The position numbers and the translations under genes are program-made. From Phymorhynchus buccinoides (lineage: Eukaryota; Mollusca; Gastropoda; Neogastropoda; Raphitomidae), in the NCBI GenBank assembly GCA_017654935.2, contig CM065690.1, positions 1,719,016 through 1,783,015 on the forward strand: a stretch of 64,000 nucleotides of DNA, read 5' to 3'. Of this stretch, positions 21,556 to 32,364 are shown one piece after another. Below the pieces are notes generated by a model. That model was given only the letters and a program-made list of their open reading frames with translations. It had not been told where the DNA came from and did no database searches. Positions within the stretch are counted from its first letter, which is position 1; each line of letters begins with the position of its first letter.

Positions 21556-22750
21556 CAGACCCTGACAATAAGAATGCACTAAACATTGGTTCAGCAATGA
21601 CAACAACACAGACCCTGACAACAGGAATGCACTAAACATTGGTTCAGCAATGACAACAACACAGACCCTGACAACAGGAATGCACTAAACATTGGTTCAG
21701 CAATGACAACAACACAGACCCTGACAATAGGAATGCACTAAACATTGGTTCAGCAATGACAACAACACAGACCCTGACAACAGGAATGCACTAAACATTG
21801 GTTCAGCAATGACAACAACACAGACCCTGACAACAGGAATGCACTAAACATTGGTTCAGCAATGACAACAACACAGACCCTGACAACAGGAATGCACTAA
21901 ACATTGGTTCAGCAATGACAACAACACAGACCCTGACAACAGGAATGCACTAAACATTGGTTCAGCAATGACAACACAGACCCTGACAACAGGAATGCAC
22001 TAAACATTGGTTCAGCAATGACAACAACACAGACCCTGACAACAGGAATGCACTAAACATTGGTTCAGCAATGACAACACAGACCCTGACAACAGGAATG
22101 CACTAAACATTGGTTCAGTAATGACAACAACACAGACCCTGACAATAGGAATGCACTAAACATTGGTTCAGCAATGACAACAACACAGACCCTGACAATA
22201 GGAATGCACTAAACATTGGTTCAGCAATGACAACAACACAGACCCTGACAACAGGAATGCACTAAACATTGGTTCAGCAATGACAACAACACAGACCCTG
22301 ACAACAGGAATGCACTAAACATTGGTTCAGCAATGACAACAACACAGACCCTGACAATAGGAATGCACTAAACATTGGTTCAGCAATGACAACACAGACC
22401 CTGACAACAGGAATGCACTAAACATTGGTTCAGCAATGACAACAACACAGACCCTGACAATAGGAATGCACTAAACATTGGTTCAGCAATGACAACACAG
22501 ACCCTGACAACAGGAATGCACTAAACATTGGTTCAGCAATGACAACAACACAGACCCTGACAACAGGAATGCACTAAACATTGGTTCAGCAATGACAACA
22601 ACACAGACCCTGACAACAGGAATGCACTAAACATTGGTTCAGCAATGACAACAACACAGACCCTGACAACAGGAATGCACTAAACATTGGTTCAGCAATG
22701 ACAACAACACAGACCCTGACAATAGGAATGCACTAAACATTGGTTCAATA
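21556..22750. repeat. 53/50-bp minisatellite, ~22 units
   Basis: The unit contains CAGACCCTGACAACAGGAAT and GCACTAAACATTGGTTCAGC, then AATGACAACAACA. Several units lack one ACA (50 bp instead of 53), and AACAGG/AATAGG variants are interspersed. Confidence 0.93.
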
Positions 22751-23271
22751 ATTTAGTTAAAATCAATTTTACTTAAAAAAATACACGTAATTGTATTGGC
22801 AAAGGTGTATATTTATAAATGTAAATGGAATAACAGCAAACCGTGTATACCTGTATTTGACAGAATGTTGAAACAACGATACTCCATAGAACTGTATTGC
22901 AGTTAATACCATAAAGGGCAACAAGACATGTTCTTTATTTTCTTGTATACATATCTCTTTTTTTAAAGGTAGAATTGTTTGATCTGTGATACGTAATTGA
23001 GGGTTTTTGGACTGATAATGTGAAACCCTGTGTTGTACCCATTGTATGTAGATTCTCTGTATTGCATTCTTAGTTTTTATATAATTTTCATTGTTTTAAT
23101 TGTACTGTACTGTCAGCGTCTGCTACACGTGTTCACTTTAGCACGAGATTTGTTCTCTTCACCCAACAATCTAAACCCTTTTTTTTCTCCCTCTCCCCAC
23201 CCCCTACTCCACACCCAACTGACCCCTGTTTCCAACTTCTGCCATTCGTGATTGCGTACTCCCTGTCCCCT
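22751..23271. other. No gene seen
   Basis: This is AT-rich sequence followed by a CT/CCC-rich patch, with no splice-bounded coding segment. Confidence 0.4.
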
Positions 23272-23754
23272 ACCTCTCTGGCGAGGTACCGAATCGCCGT
23301 CTCCCAACTCGCCGTCTCCCAACTCGCCGTCTCCCAACTCGCCGTTTTCTAGCTCGCCGTATAAGTTTTTCAATGTTACAATCTGTTGCATTTCGCCGCA
23401 TAGACCAGGGATAAGAAGCAGTAGTAGAATTTTATCTTTTGTGTATTCGACACTAAATTCACCCTAACCCTATCCCTAACCCAACCGTAACCCTAAACCT
23501 ATCCCTAACTCTTCGTACATGCGCACACATGTTGAGAGCAAATCCATTTTGAGAACACCACACCGGCCATACGGCCAAAAGCAAGAACACAATTCATGGC
23601 ATCAATTCAGTAAACAGTGAATAAGGCGAAATAGCACTGAAAAAAACGGCGATTTGACACTGCTGTGCGGTTTGGACTAAAGACGGCGAGTACGGCGAGT
23701 AGACACCTATACGGCGAGTAGAGAAACGGCGAATCGGGACCCTCCCACCTCTCT
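23272..23754. mobile_element. TIR element with 8-bp TSD ACCTCTCT and internal telomere-like DNA
   Basis: The direct repeat ACCTCTCT is present at 23272-23279 and 23747-23754. The ends GGCGAGGTACCGAATCGCCG and, inverted, GGGAGGGTCCCGATTCGCCG are ~75% identical. The left side holds three tandem CTCGCCGTCTCCCAA-type units. The interior contains CACCCTAACCCTATCCCTAA-type telomere-like repeats near 23460. The right side has ACGGCGAGTA repeats, inverted relative to the left. It is non-coding and ~467 bp; the 8-bp duplication points to a hAT-like origin. Confidence 0.75.
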
Positions 23755-24218
23755 CATCTCAAAACAGTTTTTTTCTTCCCCCCCTGATTTGTGTTCACAA
23801 ATGCATGCCTTGCTCTTTGGTTTGAACTTGGTTGTATCATTCACGCATTGGACTGTAGAGGGGAAGTATTGGTTTTTGATCTTGTCGATTTGTTGCTCCT
23901 TCTGTTGCCTGGTTTCTGCTCCTTTTGCTATAATTATTTGCTGTTTTCTTGTTTGTCTATGTTGATATGTTGATAAAGGCGCATTCGCCGAAATATCCTG
24001 TAGTTTTGCTTTGTCTCTTGTGAATATTAACGTCACTTTACGCTTGTCGTGTAGTTGTTTGTTTGTTGTATGTCCCAGTGACGTTGCAGCCTGTTTCAGT
24101 TTGTTGCATTCTTGTGGTTTTTTGTTCCCTATGTAGTTGTCATTGTTATTGATGTGATGCTGCTCTTAGCAACAGTGTTCTGTGTTGATGTTAATTTTGT
24201 TATTGCAGCTGATTTCTA
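23755..24218. other. No gene seen
   Basis: T-rich sequence with no array or recognisable element. The frame at 23707-24036 (minus) has no family resemblance I can name. Confidence 0.4.
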
Positions 24219-24388
24219 GGAAAACCTAGCTATCAATTTGGCCATACCAGGCAGCAAGATTAAAGGACTTAAAGCTAGTCTGACCCGTGCCGCTTTATGC
24301 ACGTAAAAATCCCACTACAGTTGAAAGTCGGTAAGAGCAGGGAGAAATCTTGCTGCCTGGTATGGCCAAATTGATAGCTAGGTTTTCC
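24219..24388. mobile_element. Short MITE with ~43-bp near-perfect terminal inverted repeats
   Basis: It starts GGAAAACCTAGCTATCAATT and ends with the exact inverse (AATTGATAGCTAGGTTTTCC). The arms continue through TTGGCCATACCAGGCAGCAAG. The spacer includes TTATGCACGTAAAAATCCCA. No unambiguous TSD is seen (flanks GATTTCTA / AAATGTGC). Confidence 0.8.
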
Positions 24389-24600
24389 AAATGTGCCCAC
24401 ACCCCCTCCTCACCCTGTGCCTCCCCCCCAAATTAAAAAAAAAAAAAATTGGGTAGGCGCTGCACTTGCGGCGACGCGCTCTCCGGGGAAGAGCAGCCCG
24501 AATTTCACAGAGATAAGTCTCTGATTAGAATATACCAACTACCAAATTAGTGCAACAAACCAACGTGAAAAAAAATCTTCTATTGACGTTTTTCTTCTTC

Positions 24601-25440
24601 TGCGTTCCCAGGCCATATGGCCATAATGGGTAAGGTAGACGTTCGTTCACAGTTCCTGTTTCATGGGGCATTGCTCCAGGATCTTATGCAGCAGGGAGGC
24701 TGCGTTCCCAGGCCATATGGCCATAATGGGTAAGGTAGACGTTCGTTCACAGTTCCTGTTTCATGGGGCATTGCTCCAGGATCTTATGCAGCAGGGAGGC
24801 TGCGTTCCCAGGCCATATGGCCATAATGGGTAAGGTAGACGTTCGTTCACAGTTCCTGTTTCATGGGGCATTGCTCCAGGATCTTATGCAGCAGGGAGGC
24901 TGCGTTCCCAGGCCATATGGCCATAATGGGTAAGGTAGACGTTCGTTCACAGTTCCTGTTTCATGGGGCATTGCTCCAGGATCTTATGCAGCAGGGAGGC
25001 TGCGTTCCCAGGCCATATGGCCATAATGGGTAAGGTAGACGTTCGTTCACAGTTCCTGTTTCATGGGGCATTGCTCCAGGATCTTGTGCAGCAGGGAGGT
25101 TGCGTTCCCAGGCCATATGGCCATAGTGGGTAAGGTAGACGTTCGTTCACAGTTCCTGTTTCATGGGGCATTACTCCAGGATCTTATGCAGCAGGGAGGC
25201 TGCGTTCCCAGGCCATATGGCCATAGTGGGTAAGGTAGACGTTCGTTCACAGTTCCTGTTTCATGGGGCATTGCTCCAGGATCTTATGCAGCAGGGAGGC
25301 TGCGTTCCCAGGCCATATGGCCATAATGGGTAAGACGTTCGTTCACAGTTCCTGTTTCATGGGGCATTGCTCCAGGATCTTGTGCAGCAGGGAGGCTGCG
25401 TTCCCAGGCCATATGGCCATAATGGGTAAGGTACGTTCGT
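24601..25440 (-). repeat. 100-bp tandem array made of a gene's stop-codon end plus a retroposon tail
   Basis: On the minus strand each unit contains CTCCCTGCTGCATAAGATCC, GGAGCAATGCCCCATGAAAC, AGGAACTGTGAACGAACGT and then type A retroposon tail (TTACCCATTATGGCCATATGG, CCTGGGAACGCA). Seven units step by exactly 100 bp (24601, 24701 ... 25301), the next is 96 bp, and the last merges into the coding exon at 25441-25496. Every copy repeats the last ~17 codons (ASLLHKILEQCPMKQEL-stop). A GAAGAAGAA-type tail ends the array at about 24590. Confidence 0.93.
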
Positions 25441-28088
25441 TCACAGTTCCTGTTTCATGGGGCATTGCTCCAGGATCTTGTGCAGCAGGGAGGCCCTGTT
25501 CTGCCACTTGCGCAGCTTCTGCCTTCTCACGGCTCTCACCAAATCGCTGCTGTGCTGCTCCACTAGGGACGCGAGAGCCCGACGTCTGGCGTTCGCGGAG
25601 AACCCCAAAGCGCATTGCACCTCCGCACGAGAAGATAACCCACGCCCTCTGACGTCAGACGATGTCGCGTGAGGCGAACTACGCGCTCCGACGACGTCAG
25701 AGAGCGCGCGTGATGTAGCTGATTGGTCGATTACCGTCTTGACGTCACAAAGTCTACGTCTGCTGTCATGGCGACTGAAGCCGGTTTTCGTGGAAACTGT
25801 GTTCTGCTCGAAGTTTTGCTGGGAAAGTTTAGTGGTCAACGATTGTTGCCGGGATTTGGGTTTGGGAGATTCCGTAGTTACAATGTCTTGCTTGGAATGT
25901 AGGTGGGTGTGTTTGCGCTCGTAGCTTCGAGGGGGTATTTGTTGGAGGGTTAACTGTGAATCCATGGAGGTTTTGCTTTCTTTGGGTTCTAATTTGGAAT
26001 CCTTTAGAACTGTTTGGGGTTTTGGTTTGATAACCTTTAAAACTTGTTCTGACTGGGATCCTGGTTTAGAAACTTTCAGAACTTTTTGTAACAGGTGTTC
26101 TGATTTAGAAACATTTGGAACTGGGTCTAATTGGGTTTCTGGTTCGAGAACTACGTCTAACTGGGATTCTGGTTTGGGGACGGCGTCTAATTGGGATTCT
26201 GGTTTGGGGACTGTATCTAATTGGGATTCTAGTTTGGGAACTGCGTCTAATTGGGATTCTGGTTTGGGAACTGCGCCTAATTGGGATTGTGGTTTGGGAA
26301 CCCTCGATGTGCTGACTGTACGGGGTTCTGGTTGACGCTGCTGTTCCTTCTGCCGACTTGCTGAGGATTTAGCATCGCTGGGGTGGTCAGAGAGAGACCC
26401 TTTCCCGCAGAGCTGTTGTTGTTGCAGCTGTCCTTCATTATTTGGGACAATTTTCACTGATTTGATTGAACCTGACGGTTGATGCAAGCCTTTATTTGCT
26501 GCCTCTATTTCTTTTTGTGCGTCTCTCTCTTTGTCTGCCGTGCCTGCATCTTTCTCTTCCCTGTCTCTCTCTTTGTCTGCCGTGCCTGCATCTTTCTCTT
26601 CCCTGTCTCTCTCTTTGTCTTCTCCGTCTCTCTCTTTGTCTGCTCTTTGTTTATCGTTCTCTCTCTGTTTCACCAGCAGATACTGCAGAGTATCGCACCT
26701 CTGTTTCTGTCCACGTCTACACAACCTGTATCGTTTGTTCTTGCTCCGTGTTCCGCTCTGTTTCGTCTTTGAGCAACGATTGTGACAAATCTCTCTCTTC
26801 TCGCTTTCTGTAGTAAACCTTCCTTCGTTTTTACCTTCCTGGTTCGATCGAAATTTGACCCGCACTGACTTAACACTCGTTTCTGCTTGTTCAATTTTGT
26901 TGTCGTCACCCTCCGAGTCTTTGAGAGTCGTGGCACAAGACTCTTCAGAAAACTGGCTCGATGCGTGCTGACCGTCTTTCTTGACGGGGCTTTCTTCCTT
27001 GACGGAGGTTGTTTCGCTAGATTTCTCCGTCGAAAGACCAGTGACGTGACCTTCGTCGTTATATTGTGGATGATGGTTCACCTCTGCGTAATAATATGCC
27101 GCCTTGGTTTCTTGCGTCACATCGTCATGGGCGGTGCTAACAACGACCCGCTCCTCACCACTGACTTTGATGAACCCGCCCCTTTCCCCTGATGCCTTGA
27201 AGAGTTTCCTGGTGTCGTACGGTGCTGCAGAGACTTCTCCGGAACTCTGAGGAGGTCCTGAAGCAGAGTGGTTCTCCTCGCCGAGTGGCCACGAATCGGT
27301 GCCAGCTTCCCTGGCGTCGCCCATGGAAGTCCCGCCCCTGGTCTCCGGCTTCCTGGTGGTGGTGGCTTCCACTTCCCGGGGTTTCAGCACGGCGAGTTTG
27401 TGGGCGACGCCAGTGAGGCCTTGGTCGTGGATGTCCCTGAGCTGCTGGAAACGACTGTTGGATCTCACCAGAACGTCGGCGTTGCTGAGTTTGTCGGAAG
27501 ACCTCGCCCCTGCGTTGTTCTTCCGGGAGTGATGACGGTCGCTGGAAACGCTCACGCCGATATTTCTGGGCGAGCTGTTGCCGCGCAGATCTGACAGTTT
27601 TGTAACAGACACTTCCTCAGCCCCTGCCAGACTTATCTTACTACTGCCTCTGCCAGACAAGCCAGTCGTCGTGTTCTCGGACTGCTTGTTTTTCGCAATA
27701 ACCGACGCGTTCGGCGCTTCCACAGTTCGGCTTTCCCGCTGGAATTCTCGGAAGTCTCTCAGCTTGCTTCGGAAGAGGCTGAGCACATCGTCAGCGCTCC
27801 GGGAGAAATGGAGAAAGCTGGCTGGCATCGCTGGCTGGATCATCGACATTGCAGAAGCTGGACGATGCTCCCTATTGGATCCTGGATGACCTCTGGCGGA
27901 TCCTGGATACTCCCTGGCGGATCTCGGGTCCTGCTGCGCCTGGAATCTCCAGAGGAACTTGCTGAGCTGCTGCTCTCGGACCCTCCACCGCAGGAGTCGT
28001 TTGTGGGAGAGGCGGGTCTTGCTGTGCTTGGAGAGCTGGTAGGTCCTGTCCTCGGGACCGTCAGGGGGCAGACCCTGATCGCTGTAAC
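25441..28088 (-). CDS. Terminal exon of an unrecognised gene, 882 codons, low-complexity protein
   Basis: An open frame of 882 codons runs from the acceptor CCCCCACTACACAG (minus strand, ending at 28089) to the TGA at 25441-25443. The first two bases complete a glycine codon with the G of the exon at 31157, so phases agree. Residues ~1-55 are basic (GYSDQGLPPDGPEDRTYQLS, then RLLRWRVREQQLSKFLWRF) and look like the conserved part. Residues ~490-530 have repeats of DKERDREEKDAGTA. Residues ~600-650 have ~10-residue repeats of VPKPESQLDA. The C-terminal ~70 residues are Arg/Ala-rich and helical-looking. There is no signal peptide or membrane segment. I do not recognise the family. The length of the frame, its GC content and its clean splice support a real gene. 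Confidence 0.8.
26136..26640 (-). repeat. Short tandem repeats inside the coding exon
   Basis: On the plus strand, units of CTAATTGGGATTCTGGTTTG (30-bp step, about six units, 26136-26300) encode the VPKPESQLDA repeats. CTCTTTGTCTGCCGTGCCTG with a 57-bp step (26525-26640) encodes the DKERDREEKDAGTA repeats. Both unit lengths are divisible by three, so the frame is kept, as expected under selection for the reading frame. Confidence 0.8.
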
Positions 28089-28154
28089 CTGTGTAGTGGG
28101 GGACCCAAACAAAAATCATGGGTGTTAGGCGTGAACATTACGAAGTTCTGCTAC

Positions 28155-28745
28155 CTACAAGAATCTGATGAAATACTAGTTGGGCTACAAGAATATCATG
28201 AAATACCACTAATAACATGAATCTGATGAAATACTATTGTCTACAAGAATCTGATTAAATCTTCTGTCTATAACTATAAGGATCTGATGAAATACTACTG
28301 GCTACAAGAATCTGATGAAATCTTCTGTCTATAACTATAAGGATCTGATGAAATACTACTGGCTACAAGAATCTGATTAAATCTTCTGTCTATAACTATA
28401 AGGATCTGATGGAATACTACTGGTTACAAGAATCTGATTAAATCTTCTGTCTATAACTATAAGGATCTGATGAAATACTACTGGCTACAAGAATCTGATT
28501 AAATCTTCTGTCTATAACTATAAGGATCTGATGAAATACTACTGGTTACAAGAATCTGATTAAATCTTCTGTCTATAACTATAAGGATCTGATGAAATAC
28601 TACTGGCTACAAGAATCTGATGAAATCTTCTGTCTATAACTATAAGGATCTGATGGAATACTACTGGTTACAAGAATCTGATTAAATCTTCTGTCTATAA
28701 CTATAAGGATCTGATGAAATACTACTGGCTACAAGAATCTCATAA
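28155..28745. repeat. 61-bp minisatellite, ~10 units, in the intron of the minus-strand gene
   Basis: Units contain GGATCTGATGAAATACTACT, GGCTACAAGAATCTGATTAA and ATCTTCTGTCTATAACTATAA with a 61-bp step. The array starts about 70 bp upstream (in gene sense) of the acceptor of the terminal exon. Confidence 0.9.
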
Positions 28746-28984
28746 TATACCTCTGTCTACATGAATTTCATGAAACACTACTGACTACATGAAGCTGACG
28801 AAATCCTTTTTTGTTGTTCACTGTAGTTTCATTCATATAGATACAATTACTCTAATACAAATGATCATGGGTATGCGAGTTGGCTTTCTTGAGATGGTGA
28901 ATTCACCGTCGCACGCGTGCTTGTACACACAGATATAGGTATACACCCACATACATGCCCTCACATACATGCCCTCACATACAA

Positions 28985-29036
28985 GCAATCATGTTATATA
29001 CAAACACACACAAGTGCACACGCACGCACGCACACG

Positions 29037-29068
<32 letters not shown>

Positions 29069-29090
29069 CACACACGCACACGCACGCACG

Positions 29091-29151
<61 letters not shown>

Positions 29152-29275
29152 CAAAAAGTCATGCCCTCGCATACAAGGAAGCAAGTTATATATACAAACA
29201 CACACAAGTGCACACACGTACACACACAAACACACACACGCACACACGCACGCACACACACACACACACACACAC
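28985..29275. repeat. (CA)n-rich tract
   Basis: CA repeats with CG interruptions at 29005-29150 and 29190-29275, separated by a duplicated ATGCCCTCRCATACAAG segment that also occurs at 28966-28984. Confidence 0.9.
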
Positions 29276-29377
29276 TCCGTCCTCTTGATAAAATTAATAT
29301 GATTTTTCGCCATCAAGAAATGTTATCCCATCCCTCTAGACTCACACTTGCCTCCTTTCTTATTTTAAAGTTCTATT

Positions 29378-29713
29378 TCCCCCCGTGGGGATACCAGGGG
29401 GTCTGTCAGCACACGGTTTTTGGGTGTTAGTTTTTTTTGCCATCTTCTGCAAGTTCTGTGCTATAATTTCGTCTAATGCAATATTCTTTTGTGACTCTGC
29501 CTTTTCCTTTTTTCTTTCAATGTCATTTCCTTTTTCTGCCTCATTCTCCCGACATTTTGTTTATCCAGATTTTTGTTTTTTACATTTTTCTCCTTTCAGC
29601 TCCTCCGAAATGGGAAGACACTGGCTGAATGCAGCGGGGAGACCAACACTAATTGAAGACTGGACATGATATGATGCGTGTGGAACAATTATGGCCACAT
29701 GGCCTGGGAACAC
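29378..29713 (+). mobile_element. GAA-tailed retroposon, type A (diverged)
   Basis: It starts TCCCCCCGTGGGGATACCAG, with a diverged centre (GTGACTCTGCCTTTTCC), then the type A module (CAGCTCCTCCGAAATGGGA, TGCAGCGGGGAGACCA, CCACATGGCCTGGGAACAC). The AGAAGAAG tail runs straight into the GAA array at 29714. Confidence 0.75.
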
Positions 29714-31080
29714 AGAAGAAGAAGAAAGAGAAGGAGAAGAAGGAAGAAGAAGAAGAAGGAGAAGAAGAAGGAGAAGGAGGATAAAGAAGGAGAAGAAGGA
29801 GAAGGAGAAGAAGAAGAAGGAGAAGGAGGATAAAGAAGAAGGAGAAGAAGAAGAAGGAGAAGGAGGATAAAGAAGAAGGAGAAGGAGGATAAAGAAGAAG
29901 GTGAAGGAGAAGGAGGATAAAGAAGAAGAAGAAAGAGGAGAAGAAGGAGAAGGAGGATAAAGAAGAAGGAGAAGGAGAAGGAGGATAAAGAAGAAGGAGA
30001 AGAAGGTGAAGGAGAAGGAGGATAAAGAAGAAGAAGAAAGAGGAGAAGAAGGAGAAGGAGGATAAAGAAGAAGAAGAAAGAGGAGAAGAAAGAGAAGAAG
30101 AAGGAGGAGAAGAAGAAGAAGGAGAAGGAGGATAAAGAAGAAGGAGAAGGAGGATAAAGAAGGAGAAGAAGGAGAAGAAGAAGGAGAAGAAGAAGAAGAA
30201 GAAGGAGAAGGAGGATAAAGAAGGAGAAGAAGAAGAAGAAGGAGAAGGAGGATAAAGAAGGAGAAGAAGAAGAAAAAAAGAAGGAGAAGGAGGATAAAGA
30301 AGAAGGAGAAGAAGGTGAAGGAGAAGGAGGATAAAGAAGAAGAAGAAAGAGGAGAAGAAGGAGAAGGAGGATAAAGAAGAAGAAGAAAGAGAAGAAGAAG
30401 AAGGAGGAAGAAGAAGAAGAAGGAGAAGGAGAAGGAAAGAAGAAGGAGAAGGAGGATAAAGAAGGAGAAGAAGAAGAAGGAGAAGGAGGATAAAGAAGGA
30501 GAAGAAGAAGAAGAAGAAGAAGGAGAAGGAGGATAAAGAAGGAGAAGAAGAAGAAAAAGAAGGAGAAGGAGGAGAAAGAAGAAGGAGAAGAAGAAGAAGG
30601 AGAAGGAGGATAAAGAAGGAGAAGAAGGAGAAGGAGGATAAAGAAGAAGAAGAAGAAGAAGAAGAAGAAGAAGAAGGAGAAGAAGAAGAAGAGAGAAGAA
30701 GAAAAAGAAGGAGAAGGAGGATAAAGAAGAAGGAGAAGAAGAAGAAGAAAAGAAGAAAACCACCACACCACTACCAAGACAGTGAAGAAGAAGAAGAACG
30801 AAAAGATAAAGAAAAAGAAGGAAGAAGAAGAAGAAGAAGAAGAAGAAGAAGAACAAGAAGAAAAAAAAATGAAGGAAGAAGAAAAAAAAGACTGAAGAAC
30901 AAAAAGAAGAAGCAAGAAAACGAAGGAAGAAGAAGAAAGAAGAAACATAAAGAAGAAGAAGCAAGAGAAGGAAGAAGAAAACATAAAGAAGAAGAAGCAA
31001 GAGAAGAAAGAAGAAGAAGAAAACATAAAGAAGAAGAAGCAAGAGAAGGAACATAAAGAAGAAGAAAACCACCACAACAA
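29714..31080 (+). repeat. 1.35-kb GAA/GGA-rich purine array in an intron
   Basis: Almost uninterrupted purines: GAA, GGA and AAG triplets with a higher-order unit ending GGAGAAGGAGGATAAAGAAG repeated about 24 times. The transcribed strand of the minus-strand gene is therefore a 1.35-kb C/U-rich intron segment, ending ~75 bp from the donor at 31156. It continues the (GAA)n tail of the adjacent retroposon. Long Leu/Phe/Ser minus-strand frames are artefacts. Confidence 0.92.
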
Positions 31081-31156
31081 ACACCAAGACAGCCGAAGCA
31101 GAAGAGGACAAACGGTAGTCATAGTCGGACACTCCAGTGCTGGCCTATATACTGAC

Positions 31157-31328
31157 CTGAGGTCCTCGGCACGGAGGTCCAGCTGGCGATGACGGCCGTC
31201 CTCTGTCTGTCCAGAACCACCCTCCTCCTGAGGAACCTGTCCTCGAGGTCCCTCACCTCGTGCTCCAGACGGACCCTCTCCACTCGGTTCTTGGTCCTGG
31301 CCGTCAGCATGGCTGTTGTGTCCACGCA
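31157..31328 (-). CDS. Penultimate coding exon of the unrecognised minus-strand gene
   Basis: On the minus strand, acceptor GACTCCGCCTCAG is followed by 57 codons (CVDTTAMLTARTKNRVERVR, LEHEVRDLEDRFLRRRVVLD, RQRTAVIASWTSVPRTS) and one base. The donor GTCAGT is at 31156-31151. Arg/Glu heptads suggest an amphipathic helix or coiled coil. It enters in phase 0 and leaves in phase 1, which matches the acceptor phase of the 25441-28088 exon and creates the glycine of GYSDQG. GC content is high compared with the flanks. I do not recognise the family. Confidence 0.75.
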
Positions 31329-31490
31329 CTGAGGCGGAGTCACGTCAGCACGACACAGAGTGGGGATGCTCCCCTAGGCAAGGCTTTTGTTCTGAATGTC
31401 CCGAAGCGTTCTCGATCGCCAGAGCCCCGTGGGGTAAGTGTTCTCTGTTCATTTGGAAGTCATTGTCGTTTGGTTTGTGATCCTTGTTGT

Positions 31491-32070
31491 CCCTCCCCGT
31501 GGGGATACCGGGGGGTGGGGGGTGGGGGGTGGGGGGGTCTTTTCGCAAAAAATAGTCCCTCCCCCAGAACTCCCAATCGTCCATCAAAACAAGGGGTCCC
31601 AGGGACTCCTTCACTTACAGTATAGAGGGTCCTAGAGGCGGGATAGAGGGTCCCAGTGGCATAGCGAGTGCTAAAAAGAATTTCTAGTGCATCCCTGGGA
31701 CCCCATGCACATTCGTTTAGAGGGTCCTGTAGAATTGTAGTGCTTCATAGACCCCCAAATGGGGGTCCCTGGGAGCCCTACCCCACCTCCTGGAAGTACT
31801 GTGCTTGTAGTTTTCTCTAACCTGCCACTCTCTTTGACTCTGCCTTTTCCCTTTATTTACTGTCATCTACTATCTTTCTGAATTATTGGCTCATTCTCCT
31901 GCCTTAAAAAAAAAAAAAATCTTCGAAATGAATGTTCTCCTTTTCAGCTCCTCCCAAATCGGAATGTGTTGGCTGTGCGCAGCGGGGAGACCAGTGAAAA
32001 CTGAAACCGGACACATACATACTTACCCATTATGGCCATATGGCACGTGAACGCAAAAGAAGACAAGAAG
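31491..32070 (+). mobile_element. GAA-tailed retroposon, type A, split by a MITE
   Basis: The head CCCTCCCCGTGGGGATACCG reaches 31564, is interrupted by the MITE at 31565-31780, and resumes ACCCCACCTCCTGGAAGTAC with the central CTTTGACTCTGCC block and type A module (CAGCTCCTCCCAAATCGG, GCAGCGGGGAGACCAGTG, CCATTATGGCCATATGGC). The head contains an expanded GGTGGGG run. The heptamer TCCTTGT before the head and after the tail may be the target duplication. Confidence 0.8.
31565..31780. mobile_element. MITE with CAGGGCTC-type termini, copy 3, nested in a retroposon
   Basis: Ends are CAGAACTCCCAATCG and GTCCCTGGGAGCCCTA, each one or two changes from the consensus terminal repeat. The interior is ~90% similar to copies at 62-271 and 2619-2836. 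It is inserted between the head and the CTTCTGGAAGTTC region of a type A retroposon, so it is younger than that retroposon. Confidence 0.8.
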
Positions 32071-32132
32071 TATTCCTTGTCGATGAATGATAAAAGCTTG
32101 ATTAGGCCTACCATTATACACACACTGTTTTC

Positions 32133-32290
32133 CTCCGAAGTCGGAGTGAGGCTGCCCACGTGGCGGGGTAATCAAAAACGATCACTGACGCGCGTAAGTA
32201 AATAAATGTTCTCATCCCTAGCAGGTGCATTTGTACCATAGTGTTCAAGTGCATGGGATGATCCCTGGAGTCTTTTAGCCAGGGTATGAC
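32133..32290 (-). repeat. Interspersed repeat family C, copy 2
   Basis: An inverted copy of the family at 3533 and 32996 (shares CACGTGGCGGGGTAATCAAA and CCCTGGAGTCTTTTAGCCA). It is non-coding, of unknown class. Confidence 0.5.
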
Positions 32291-32364
32291 CACTTACAAC
32301 GCACGCTGTTCATCTGTCTAATTTAGCTACTTTCTCTACCAATCAAATGTCAGTATTTTGGTTT

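Noticed and set aside
29561..31329. Leu/Phe/Ser-rich minus-strand frames of 523 and 546 codons
   Set aside because: Pure compositional products of the GAA/GGA array. The only real coding part in their span is the exon at 31157-31328, in its own frame.
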